From NCBI GenBank assembly GCA_016758965.1, contig JAEPRB010000274.1, positions 1 through 49,585 on the forward strand: a stretch of 49,585 nt of DNA. The letters are read 5' to 3'. This document shows, piece after piece, positions 11,225 through 24,139 of this stretch; the stretch's first letter is position 1, and every line of letters begins with the position of its first letter. The stretch comes from Circinella minor. Taxonomy: Eukaryota > Mucoromycota > Mucoromycetes > Mucorales > Lichtheimiaceae. Both the position numbers and the translations under genes were made by a program. The notes beneath the pieces are model-generated. The model had not been told where the DNA came from. It was given only the letters and a program-made list of their open reading frames with translations, and made no database searches.

Positions 11225-11448
11225 GTGTAACAGAGACTCTTGTGTGATAAATTCATTTGCGCCCTTGACCTTGTCACCTTTTATATCTTGTTGTCATACT
11301 CCGATGATCTGCGATCATATACTATTGCTCCTAACAAATGGTAAATAATATAAAAGAAGCACGTTACTGCTCTAAATACAACAAAATAAATTACATCTAC
11401 GTATGTAGTAAAAAAAAATCAATGTTACTTATGCTCGGGTTGAATAAC

Positions 11449-11700
11449 TTAGAAAAATAGGCAGCTCGTTGATAGTACGTAATATGATGAGCTCAAAGGC
11501 GAAATATTTAATCATACGTATCTAAGTTATATATTTACGTACAGTATTTGTATGAGTTATAAAATGAATGATATCAATCGAAAATACATATATCTAAACT
11601 CTCATCTGTTGTGTTTATGAGAGTGGATATTTAGATATGACAGAAATGGAGAATGCTCATAAATAATTAATATTGTTATATGTATAAATAGTTGGGCCCG
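11449..11700 (+). repeat. Dispersed direct repeat, copy B
   Basis: Counterpart of 7549-7797. Relative to copy A it carries extra 4-bp blocks that create TACGTA (for example CATACGTATCT against CATATCT) and a CAGTA insertion after TACGTA at about 11540. Confidence 0.75.
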
Positions 11701-12352
11701 TACAGAGAATAATTATTTACTTAATATATTAATTTTCATTTTCGTTATGACAGCTTATTCCGTGCTACAAAAACGCGAAAATCAATTTGATTTACAACGC
11801 GTCAAAAATTACAGGTGAACACGTAAATAATAGATACCCCTCATTCAAGATCCTTACTAATGAAAAGTAAAAAAAAAAAGACAGTAATGATTATAAAGCT
11901 AACACTAATTTTTTATTTCTTGTACGTACGTACTTACTTACGTATGGTATCTTTTTAACAAATTAATAATCCATTGTTTGATACGTATCATTAAGCGTGT
12001 TGCCTCAATTTGATAGATCATAAACATTGCATTTTTATTCTTCTCTTTTATTTATTAATGAAAATTATAAAGATAACTTTTATTATGTGATAAATAATTT
12101 TTCTTATCAATTATAAAAAATTGGATATTATCACAAGGTCCAACCGCAGCAAAAAATAGAAGCAAAATAAAAATAAAAAATAAAACGCGGCATTTGAAAA
12201 AAAATTAAGTTTTAAGGGTATTTCCATTAGAAACTGTAACGAAGAAAAAAGATTCTTTTTTTTATAAGTCTCAAAAAAAAAAACACGACCTTATTTCAAC
12301 TCTCCCTCCTCTCCCTCCCTTCCCAAACCAACCTCACAACAACAATTTATCT
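11701..12352. other. Intergenic DNA and promoter of GCN1
   Basis: AT-rich, with TACGTACGTA near 11924-11933. The final 55 bases before the GCN1 start are C/T-rich then CA-rich (about 12297-12352), typical of a fungal 5' UTR. No gene seen. Confidence 0.5.
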
Positions 12353-15300
12353 ATGGCTGAACCGCTCGAGCAAACCGGCGAGCTGGCTTGGCCGGAATTC
12401 ATTAAAACAAGAGTCGTCACTACAATTACACGATCGAGTGTTACCGATCGTCTTGATTTCTTGAATCATTCTTTATTGATTCGTTTACGTAGAAAAGGTA
12501 ATAATAATAACTTTTTATTATTATTGTTATAACTACTATTATTTTTTTCAATAAAAAAGAAAAGAGAAGGAGAGCGAGATTTTGTTTTTTTATAATGATA
12601 ATCCAAAGGAATAAAAGGTAGCTAAAAAAAATAACAAATATTGTCTTTTAGATCTACCAACCGAAGCTTTACCAGCATTACTTCATCTCGTGTTTTTGAC
12701 ATATACTCGTTACCACGATCGAGAATCGCGTCAAGCTATTATCGAAGTATTGAAGGCATTGGATAATTGGAATGCAGACCACTTTCAAAAGACCATTACA
12801 CCTGCCCTGGTTAAAGAATCTGAAAAAGTCAGTAAACGTACAACTGAAAAGTAAGTATTCCTTTTGGTGGTGGCGCAGTATTAAGCATAAAATATATCAA
12901 AAAATAAAATATAAATGACATTTTATGTGTAACCAACTAAAATAATCCTTCTCTTTTCCTGTTTTTTTTTTAATAGTGAATCTGTTACAACACCTGCAGA
13001 TCGTTTTAATTTGTTAACTTGGGTCAATTTATTAATTAACTGTGTATTAAAATCATCTAATAACAAAGAACAACTTTTAACACCACTTATCAATTCTCAA
13101 GCTATTTTATTGGATACATTAGTGGATGAAAAACGAAAAAAGACAATTGCAAAAAGTGCTTTGGTAGATGTACGTCGAACTATTCGTCATAACGCTACAT
13201 TGATTCCAGAATTATTTGAATCAGCTTTTGCAAATGCAACAACAGCTACACCTTCTTATCGTAACGCAGTTTTGATTGGTACTATTGTGGATGTCAGTCT
13301 ACGATTGAAACAACCCAAGGGTATTGATGGAAAATCATTGATTGATCAACAAAAAGTAACAGATTATTATTTGAAAAATGTTGTGTCAGCACGAACAGCA
13401 GCTCCTACACCTGTTTTGGATGCTTTTGGTGATTTTATTAATACATTTGTGGATCAGGATACATTTACCAAGAATTTCTTACCTACTTTTGATAAAATGA
13501 TGCTGAGATCTCCAGATGTTGCGTCACGAGGTAAACTATAACAATCCTCCATGGTTTTTCTTTTTTTTTTAAAAAAAAAATGATGATTGGGTGTGTAAAT
13601 ATGTATTTGGTTGAGAATAGGATGCTAATCGATTGGTAGCACTGGCTCGTATCATACCCAAGTTATCGTTCGACCCATCAACGATTTTTGCAACAAAATG
13701 GTTAGAACCCGTATTGAATCAATTACGTGCAAGTTCAGCAGCTACACGTAATGCAGCAACTGAATTATGGGAAGCTTTGTCAATCAAGTGTCGTGATATG
13801 GAACAACTTTTAAAGGTTGTTACAGCTGTAACAAAGACATTGACAACAGGAAAAGTATCATCAGGGGAACATCGTGTTGTTACATTCAATGCACTTTCAG
13901 CATTGGCACAAACTGAAGATCCATCCATTAGTGAAAAGGCATTAGAAGGTTATTTCACTATGATCAGTAAAGAATCTAATGAACAAGCCATGGCAGCTGC
14001 CATTGATGGTGCTGGTCGTCATTTAACTGTTTTGATCTATAACGATGCTTATTGTCAACAACATAAAGAGACTGTCGCTAAAACAGTCAAAACATCTTCT
14101 GAAGGATTAAAATCAGCAAAAGCAGCTGCACGCAAGAATTGGGCTGTTGCATTCGGTAATACAGTATGGGCTAAACGTGAACCCAGTGAAACATTAAGCA
14201 CAAATGTTATGAGCTATTTGCAAAACTTGTTTACTACATTTAACAAGATTGTGGATAAACCTTTGGTATGGAAAGACGGTCCATTAGAAGCTTATATTTT
14301 GATTGGAACTGTATCGGGTCGTATCCAACAATGGCCATCGTTACCTGACTCTGTCACAGATCTCTTAAAAAAGAACAAGTATCCTGAAGGATCCCTGTTA
14401 ACAACTTCACCAAAGCCAAGTTTCTTGTTATGGGATCGTATTTATACAAAGGCTGTAACACCTAGTGAGGGTCTTTGGTTGGTTCGTGCGTTAACAAGCG
14501 TTTTTGGTCAAGAGTCGCAAGGATTGCTCGAAAAGACAGGTGCCGGTGAATATATTGCTCAAGCTTTGATTTGGACCTTATCAAGTCATCCAGAACATAC
14601 AGTACGTCGTGCTGCATATCAAGACACAGGAGCTTTGGCTAAATCCGATCCTGTCAAATTGGGGGCTTTTATGAAACCTGCATTATCTCAATGGCTTCTT
14701 GATGTAAGTATTTTTTTTATTGTGAGAAATTTTACAAGATAGTTATTTATGCATGTATTAATTTACTTGCTTTATTGTTATTATTACTAGTTGGAAAACA
14801 ATACCAAGGAATCAACAGCAATGATTGCAAAGAATGCTGATAATTATCGTGAAGATATTGCTACATATCGAACTGCTGGTGTTTTGAATGCTATTACTTC
14901 TTTTGATAAAAATTTTGATTCAGAAGCAAGAGAAAAAGAACTTGTTGAATTAATGATTTTGGCTCATCACAAGTATATTGGTATGTTACTATTTTCTTTT
15001 TTTTTTTTTTAAGAAAAAAAAATTGATTTCAAGTTGATGTTGATGAAGAGGTGGAGTTAAAGGGAACAATAATTCTATGTTTTGATATTAACAATAATAA
15101 TAAACGATTTTATAAATAGCATCACCCACTGATAAGTATAATTGGATTACTTTGATGCAACGTGCTGGTGTAAATCCTGGCAAATTGGTAGAAAATCAAG
15201 AATCTAATATTATGAATCTTTTGAAAGATGCTTTTGCTTCAAAAGAAAAGGTAAAGAAAATCTGTAAAAAAAAAAAAAAAAAAAAAATCTCCCTATTTCT

Positions 15301-18300
15301 ATTATACAAGTGAAGTTTTAATAACTTTTTTTTTTATATTTTATCTAGTCTGAATTATTCTATGAAGCTGCACTTTCTGCCATTTCCACACTTGTTTTTA
15401 TTCGACCAGAAATGATTCCCTTATTTGTCGATTTGGCTAGTGAAAATTTGGATGCCAAGTTAATGGATGATATTAATGAGACCGAATATGGTATTTGGCA
15501 AACACCAGAAGATCAAGTCTATGTTGATGGTATGTTATCTTAGAATGCTTGATGGGAGAAAAAAAAAGACTAGCAGTTGATAACTTTAAAAGATACTATC
15601 TCTTTACTGGTATAACTTACAATGTTTTTTTTCTGACTTTCTTATAACATATTCATATATATATTTAGTTTTAAACAAGAATAAGAGCAAAACAGTAACC
15701 GAAAACCGTAATCGAAAGGGTAATGATGATGATAGATGGGAAGAAGAACTTCGTGCAGAACTTGCTAAAAAGAAGGGTACTGCACCTACCAAGAAATTGA
15801 ACAAGGATGAACAATTAGCGGTCAATACTCAACGTAAAAAAGAAGCTGAAGTTAGACAACATGTTCAATCTGTTTATAACCAACTTTCCTTGGGCTTGGA
15901 GATTATTCACTCTTTGGTGATTGGTAATCGTCAAGACTTGGTCGATGATTTAGTCTCTCTTATCACCACTTTACTTAATATTGCCAAAGCACACGGTGGT
16001 TTACTAGTTGGTGAAAAGATTGTCGACATATTTTTGGAATTAGGTGATTGTGTAGATGATGATATCTATTCTATTCGCCACGCAGTTGCATTAGCTACTT
16101 TACGTGCCAATAAGATTGCTTCGATCCCCTCCAGATGGCTTGATGAACCTTTAGGTGATCTTGTCAACAGAGTCTTGTATCGTCTTCGTCTTGTTTCTGA
16201 GTCACGTCCTTTGAATGCTCCTTCGTTTGGTTATTGTTTCCCTGTTTTACAACAAGTTATTTATCAAAAAGCCATTGGTATTACTGAAAATGAAGCTGCA
16301 CTAGAACAAGTTATTATGGCAGTCGATGTCATTGCTTCCCATTGTCCACATGGTGGTGAATCACTTATCATGCCCAAGAAAGATATGATTGACAGTTTAT
16401 TGTATAGTATCAAGGAATATCCTCAATGTACCAAGAATGCAAAGGGATCCTTGATTGCTTTGTGTGAATCCATGGATGAGTCAGATGCTAATCGTGAAGA
16501 AATTGATATTTTGTTGCATGGTTTGCTTTCAGATGAAATATTGGTCCGTAATGCTGCTTTAAATGCTTTGGATTTGTTGGATATGACAGATATTGTATTT
16601 TCACCGGAATTATGGTTGGCTTCATGTGATTCAAATGATCAAAATGCTAAATTGGCATCTAGTCTTTGTGATGAATATGATATGTTCCCTGACAAGGACT
16701 ATAAGAATCAATTACTTGAATATACTGGTAAGTATTTTCTGTTTTTTTTTTTTTTTACATTTGATTGCTATGGGGGAAAAAGAGGGTCGAAAAAAAAAGA
16801 CGACGATTTTTTACGTTTACTAACAAAAAAAAAACACTACATATAGTATCCGAATCCAATTATATTCGTACATCAGCAAGCAAGGCTATAGCAATTGCAA
16901 TTGAATGCTATCCTGAAACAGCGGTTGATACTTTGGAAGCTATCTATGCTTTGTACAAAGAAAAGGTAAAGAAAATGATATATTCTGTTTTATTTTTATA
17001 ATTGACAGTGGATGATATGCTAACAATGACATACCCGGTTATGGGATAAACTCTTAATTAGGCCAAATCATTGGACCCTGAATATGATCGTTTTGGTATG
17101 GTCATTCCTGAAACAGTAAACCGAAAAGATCCTTGGGAATCTCGTGTTGGTCTTGCCCTTACGCTTAAGGAAGCTGCTCCCTATGTCGGTTTGGAAAATG
17201 TACCAGGCTTATGTACCTTTTTGATTCAAAATGAAGCCCTTGGGGATCGTAATGAAACTGTCCGTAAACAAATGCTTGAAGCCGGTTTAGCATCAGTCAA
17301 TGCCTATGGTAAAGAAGGTGCTCAAGACTTACTTGCCACTTTTGAAAGTTATTTGAATACTCAAGCACCCAATACCGAAACACATGATTATATTCGTCAA
17401 TCTGTTGTTATTCTTTATGGTGGTGCCGCTGGCTTTTTGGAACAAGGCGATCCCAAGGTTCAAATGGCTGTTGATAAACTTATTGATACTTTGGATACAC
17501 CTTCAGAAGTTGTTCAAAGTGCTGTTGCTGAATGTTTACCTCCTTTGATTAAGAAGGTCAAGGAAAATGTACCTCAATTCATTGATACATTAACCGATAA
17601 GATGCTTAATGGTGAAAAGTATGCTCAACGACGTGGTGCTGCTTATGGTTTAGCTGGTGTTGTCAAGGGTCGTGGTATTGCTGCACTCAAAGAATGTAAT
17701 GTGATGGGAACACTCAAGGATGCTATTGAAAGCAAGAAAATGTATCAACATCGTCAAGGTGCTTTATTTGCATTTGAAACACTTTCTTCCATGTTGGGTC
17801 GTTTGTTTGAACCTTATATTATTCAAATTGTTCCTTTGCTTTTGGTATGCTTTAGTGATGCTAATATGGATGTTCGTGAAGCTGCTTCAGATGCCGCTCG
17901 TGTTATTATGAGTAAGATCAGTGGTCATTGTGTCAAATTAATTTTGCCATCTATTTTGGAAGGTCTTGAGGAACGTCAATGGCGTACCAAGAAGGCTTCT
18001 GTTGAATTATTGGGTGCTACCGCATACTGTGCCCCTAAACAATTATCTGTGTCACTCCCTAATATCATTCCACGTATTACTGAAGTATTGGCTGATACAC
18101 ATTCACAAGTTCAAGCTGCTGCCAATCGTTCTCTTCAATTGTTCGGTGAAGTCATTAGCAATCCTGAAATTCAACTTTTGGTTCCTGTTCTTTTGGATGC
18201 TCTCAGTGATCCTAACCGCAAGACTATGAAGGCTTTGACTGCGTTATTGCAAACTTCCTTTGTCCATTACATTGATCCTCCATCTCTTGCCTTGGTTATG

Positions 18301-21300
18301 CCAATCTTGGAACGTGGTCTACGTGAACGTGGTACGGAAGTGAAGACCAAGGCAACTCAAATTGTCGGTAACATGGCTTCTTTAACTGATCAACGTGATT
18401 TAGTTCCTTATTTGCCTGTACTCTTACCTGGTGTTAAGCAAGTTCTTGTCGATCCTGTTCCTGAAGCACGTGGTACAGCTGCTAAGGCACTGGGAGGTCT
18501 TGTTGAAAAATTAGGCGAAGATAACTTCCCTGACTTGGTAGTTGAATTATTGGATACACTCAAGAGCGATTCTGGTGGTGTAGACCGTCAAGGTGCTGCT
18601 CAAGGTCTTTCCGAAGTTCTTGCTGGTCTTGGTTTGGACCGTATGGATGGATTATTACCTGAAATTATTGCTAATGCCGATAGCCCTCGTCCTTATGTTC
18701 GTGAAGGTTTTATCTCCTTACTTATTTATTTGCCTGCTACCTTTGGTGGTCGTTTCCAACCTTATTTGGGCCGTATCATTCCACCTATTTTAATGGGTCT
18801 TGCAGATGAATCTGAATTTGTACGTGATGCTTCTTTACGTGCAGGTCGTATGATTGTCATCAATTATGCTACCAAGGCTGTCGATTTATTGTTGCCTGAA
18901 CTTGAAAAGGGATTGTTTGATAACAACTGGCGTATTCGTCAAAGTTCAGTTCAATTGGTTGGTGATCTATTATTCCGTATCACGGGTACAGCTAATCCAA
19001 AGAATGCATTACATTCATTGGGTAATGAGGACGAAATCAAGGAAGATGATGATGAAAGTTATGCAGGTGCTGGTGAAGGAAAGAAACAACTTGTTGATAT
19101 TTTGGGTAAAGAAAGACGTGATCGTATCTTGGCTGCACTTTACATTATTCGACAAGACAGTAAGTTATATTATTATTATTATTATTTTTAATGTGTCAAC
19201 CAAGGCATTGTTTGTTATACTCATCTTTTTATTATTTAATATCAAATTAGCTTCTGGTTTGGTTCGTCAAGCCTCACTTCATGTCTGGAAGGCATTGGTT
19301 TCCAACACTCCTCGTACACTTAAGGAAATCTTACCTGTTATGATGTCGATGATTATCAAAAACTTGGCCAGTGCCAGTTATGAACAACGTACTGTGGCAG
19401 CACGTACTTTGGGTGAACTCGTCCAGAAATTGGGTGAAGGTGTATTAGCTGAAATCTTACCTATTTTGGAAGAAGGTATGGATAGTACCAATGACGAAGA
19501 TACACGCCAAGGTGTCACTATTGCATTCAGTGAGATTATGATGACTGCTGGTAAAGTACAAATCTTGGACTTTGCTGATCAAATCATTCCTGCTATTCGC
19601 AAGGCTCTTTGTGATCCCTCCGAAGAAGTTCGTGAAGCTGCTGCACAAGCATTTGATACATTACATCAAAATGTTGGTGCTCGTGCCATTGATGAAATTT
19701 TACCTGCATTGCTTAATCAACTTCAATCTTCCACCGAATCATCCGTCTATGCTTTATCTGCACTCAAGGAAATTATGGCCGTTCGATCCAATGTTGTCTT
19801 CCCTGTTCTTATTCCTACCTTGGTTACCGTTCCTATTACAGCATTCAATGCAAGAGCTTTGGCTTCTTTGGTCACTGTTGCTGGTTCAGCACTTAATCGA
19901 CGTCTTACTACCATTTTATCTGCCATTGTTGAATCACGTATGGTTGAAAAGGATGAAGAAGTTCAACAAGAACTTAAGAATACCACTGAAGCTCTTTTGA
20001 TTTCTTTGGATGAAGATGATGGTATGCATTCTTTGATTTCGACATTACAAGACTATGTTCGTAGTGACAAGGTTGGCAAACGTGCTGTTGCATGTGATAT
20101 TGTCGGTATGCTTTATTCGGATACCAAATTGGATGCTTCTCAATATGTTCCCGATTGGATCGGTACTCTTGTACCTTTGTTAAGCGATTATTCGATGGAT
20201 GTTGTCAAGGCAGCATGGCAAGCATTGAGTGCCGTTACTAAATCTGTCAGTAAGGATGAATATGAAGAACTGGTCATTCCTGTTCGTCAATCGGTTCGTA
20301 GTGTCGGTGTACCTGGTTCTGATGTTCCTGGTTTCTGTTTACCAAAGGGTATCAGTCCCATCTTACCTATCTTTTTGCAAGGTTTGATGTATGGTACTTC
20401 TCAAACACGAGAACAAGCAGCCTTGGGTGTTGGCGATTTGTTGAATCGTACATCAACAGATGCATTGAAGCCATTTGTTACACAAATCACTGGTCCATTG
20501 ATTCGTATTGTTGGTGATCGTTATCCGCCTCAAGTCAAGGCAGCTATCCTTCAAACTCTCAGGTAAATATTATATATATATAGTAGATGCAAAAGAAAAC
20601 GCCTGCGTGTATGTGTGTACGAATACAGGAGAAGCAACGTTGAAATTTATTAACTTTTTTTTATTTTTTTTTAGTTTGTTGTTGAGCAAGGTCCCCATGC
20701 ATCTCAAACCATTCTTACCACAACTTCAACGTACATTTATTAAATCATTGAGTGACCCAAGTAGCGCCATTGTACGATCAAGAGCAGGTAGTGCTCTCGG
20801 TATTTTGATTACATTACAAACTCGTGTCGATCCATTGGTAAGCGAATTGGTCTCTGGTATTCGTACCAGCGAACCTGCTATTAAGGAAACCATGATGGAA
20901 GCTCTTCAAACAGTTGTTGCCAAAACAGCCAAGGGCATGAGTGATACATCCAAGCGCGGTGTCATGTCCGTCATTACTGAAGGATTAGCTGATCAAGCCG
21001 AGACAGGAATGATGGTTGCAGCAGCTCGACTTTTGGGTAGTTTATGTAAAGCATTATCATTACAAGATGCAGAACCTATTGTTCACGAACATGTTTTATC
21101 AAGTGCTGCTCCACAATATGGTGCTATTTTATCGATTAATGCATTATTGATTGATTTACCTACGATATTAGAAGATATGGAATGTGTGGATCAAGTCATT
21201 GATTTCGTTATCGATTGTATGACTGAGGGTACAGGAGATGATATTCCAGAAGCAGCCATCACAGCAGCTGGTAAATTCTTGATGACCGAATATTATCAAA

Positions 21301-21877
21301 ATGAAGATATTATTCAAAAGTTTATTGGAGCGTTGGTCAATGTGATTAGCAGTACAGAAGCTGGTGTTGGTGAACGTAAACGTGTTGCTTTAGTTGTTTT
21401 ACGTGCTGTAGCTCGTAAGAACGCTTATGTAAGTTTTATTTTTTTTATTTTTTTATTTGGAAAAAAACGAGTCAATCCAGCGAGAAGAAATATATTATTC
21501 CTTTAAACATATACTAAATATATTATTGCTATTATTAGTTGGTGGAACCTTATTTGAACAAGTTGATACCTCCCATGATGGTCTGTGTACGTGACCGTAA
21601 TATTCCTGTCAAGTTGACAGCTGAACGTGCCCTTATGTATTGTTTACAATTAAATGCGGGTGAACATGTTTATGAAACATATCTATCCACAGTGGATGCA
21701 ACCACCCAAAAACAAATTTCAGATTATCATCGTCGTGTATTAACTAAATTAGCATATCAAGAACAACAACGTGTATCACAATTATTCGGTGCAGAAGATG
21801 AAATTGCGACAGAAGAAGATCAAGAAGTTTGGCAAGTTGGACCTGTCATTCAATTTGGTGATGATGAAGATGAATAA
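12353..21877 (+). CDS. GCN1: GCN1, ribosome-bound activator of the eIF2-alpha kinase GCN2
   Basis: Giant HEAT-repeat protein that binds ribosomes and, through its RWD-binding region, the GCN2 kinase, relaying amino-acid starvation to eIF2-alpha phosphorylation. Thirteen exons: 12353-12497, 12652-12850, 12977-13530, 13621-14703, 14791-14980, 15120-15250, 15349-15529, 15669-16727, 16847-16965, 17062-19159, 19251-20562, 20675-21428, 21539-21877, giving about 2,720 aa (yeast Gcn1 is about 2,670). Repeated helical HEAT units fill the protein. The eEF3-like central part lies in the 2.1-kb exon 10 (segments such as RRGAAYGLAGVVKGRG). The RWD-binding region is expected in exons 11-12. The C-terminus is acidic. 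The exon 3/4 junction does not keep frame with a GT-AG intron: CGA-G then GTAAAC...AATAG then GATGCT leaves one base too many, so a sequence error, unusual splice site or lesion is possible. The other 11 junctions keep phase. Confidence 0.95.
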
Positions 21878-22315
21878 ATAAATAGTTTTTTTTTTTTATA
21901 AACCCAAAATTAATAAATAAATAAAAATGCATCTTTTCATTCTCTTTCCCCGCTCTCTCTCTCACACCTTATCCCCACATCATTTCTTGTTTCTTTCTTT
22001 TTTGTATAATAAAAAAAAAATAAAAAGGAAAAATTGTAATAAATAAACTTTTTTTTTTTTTGTTTCCAATTCTGTGAATAGAAATAAAGTAGGGAGATTG
22101 TTACATAAAATTCAAGTGCAAGATTAAATCTTGGTTTGGGGAGAAGGGAGAAGGGAGGGTCCGTGTGAAGAGATACGTATGTTTCCTATTTTAGTTTTCC
22201 CATCATCCATCTTTTTACCTCTCCTTCTTTTTCTTCCTTTCTTTTTGTTTTTTGTTTTTTTTACTCTTTCTCTCTCTCTCTCCCTTTCTTTCTTTCTTTT
22301 CTTTTCTTTTCTAAA
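21878..22315. other. GCN1 3' flank and promoter of the MIT-domain gene
   Basis: T- and A-homopolymers and AATAAA-like signals follow the GCN1 stop. A pyrimidine-rich tract (CTTTCTTTCTTT-type, about 22200-22312) leads into the next start codon. Confidence 0.5.
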
Positions 22316-24139
22316 ATGTCATCTTTTGTATCTTCCATTCTTCAACATTCTGCCAATCGAATTGAGGATATGCCATTTCTTGGATCACGGTCAAAACGTC
22401 AATCTCTTCCTACTGGTAGTAGTAGTGGTACGATGGATACTTACCATCAACAACAACAACACTATCATCAATATCAGTATCAGCAACAACAACAACAACA
22501 ACACCACCATCATCGGAATAGTGCCGAATATTATCATAATCCCGGCGGAATGACAACAATGGGTTCATCACCTCCACCTTCTTATGACGCCATGGTGATG
22601 CAAAGTCCACAACCCACACCTAGTACATCATGGACTTCTGATATGAATTTATTAGCTGATAAAATAAAAAATGATCATCATGAGGAAAGTAGTGATAATA
22701 GCAATGGTAATAAACAATTAGTAATGCAACAATTGGATCGAAGAAGTATTTCTCAAGGTCTTAAACTAGTATCCATTGCAGCTGATGAATATGATGGAGG
22801 TAACGAAACGGTGGCGCTTGACATTTATCTGACAGGTCTTGACAAGATTCTCATGGCTTTACCAAGTAATGTGTTATATTATATAATTGATTTCTTCAAA
22901 AAAAAAAAAAAAAAAAAAAAAGCAACCTCTTTAACATTCTACGATATAATATATTTTTGTTGCCATTAGATAAAACGGATCCAAAGACAAAACTAGCTCT
23001 TCGGGAGAAATTATTAAGGTAATTTTTTTTTTTATCTTTTTGTTCCCCTTCTTCTTTTATGAATATTACTCTACTACAATTAAATCATAAAATACTCCTC
23101 TTTTCACTTTTCTTTTCTCTCTCCCGTAATTAGAGAGAGAGTTACTTGTAATTCTTTTTTTTTTTTTTTTACATTTTAAAAATCCCCCCCTCCCCTTTCT
23201 TTTACTCTTGCTCCTTCATTTATTTTTATTTTTGTGGCGAGAGAGAGGGGGGGGGAAGGTTGACTCTGTATGTTGCCAAAACAAAATTATAACCATGAAG
23301 TTTTTTTTTTTTTTTTTTGCTCCTTAAAAAAAATATAAAGTGTTGAAGAACGTGTTGGTATCTTGAACCTTGCAAGTCAACAAAATAATAATAATAATAA
23401 TAATAATAATATCGAAACTATTCAAGCGAAAACGTCATTACAATCTTATATTTTCTCAAGAATTACAACTACTATTAGCACCATTAGTAATATTAGTAGT
23501 CATGCTGAAACACGTTATGAACATATGTATCAAGAAGAAGAAGAAGAAGAAGAAAATAGTCGACAACATAATAGAACAAATCGTCCTTATCATCGTGATT
23601 CTGTGAATCGATTTAAACATTTTGGTCAATTTGTTGTTCAAATGACAGTTACTATGGCTATAATGATTAAACAGTCTCCGTTACCAGGTAATAATAATCA
23701 TAATCAGGGTATATATATATATGCTCATAATACGTTTACTCACGTTAATATTTATGAATATTTAGATATTTTTTGCTTTTTGTTTGGTTATTTCATTCAA
23801 TTCTTGATCTGGTTTGATAATCAATATCATGTTGTGGAACGTATCCAAGATTTCGGAGTAGATTGTTTGAAAATGCTATTACAGGCAGATGAAGAATATC
23901 GGCTGCATGAACTGGTTTCTGAAGCAGTATATATGTTGATTGCAGCAGGATTAAAAGCAGTTGTAGCATTTAAAGAAACTCCTGGATATAAAGAACATAA
24001 TTCAAATCGTTCATCTTCTCATCAACGACAGCAACGTCGACATTACAATCGTCGAAGCTTTTCCTCTTCATCATCTCCATCTCCCGTTGTCAAAAATAAT
24101 ACTAATAAGCGAGTTACATGGTCTTGGGTACCTTGGTAA
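22316..24139 (+). CDS. MIT-domain protein (microtubule interacting and trafficking)
   Basis: Exons 22316-22865, 22970-23018 and 23341-24139. The last probably contains a further 78-bp intron at 23688-23765, which preserves frame whether or not it is removed (439 or 465 aa). Residues 1-135 are low complexity, with poly-Gln/His (about 45-66) and a PPSY motif (88-91) that could bind a WW domain. Residues about 140-212 form the MIT helices (ISQGLKLVSIAADEYDGGN, then SVEERVGIL across two introns). After an Asn/Glu-rich insert comes a conserved part (FVVQMTVTMAIMIKQSPLPG and EEYRLHELVSEAVYMLIAAG). MIT domains usually bind ESCRT-III tails or act in endosomal traffic. The stop follows WSWVPW. GTAAGT overlaps the stop codon, so an extra 3' exon cannot be excluded. 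Confidence 0.8.

Noticed and set aside
11136..11348. 70-codon plus-strand frame
   Set aside because: Overlaps the Cys-rich frame in another phase; no splice or family support.
7549..11700. Direct repeats as LTRs of a retrotransposon
   Set aside because: No TG/CA termini, primer-binding site or gag-pol between them.
22131..22553. Long open frame overlapping the start of the MIT gene
   Set aside because: Translation of the pyrimidine-rich leader and of the Gln repeat in another phase.
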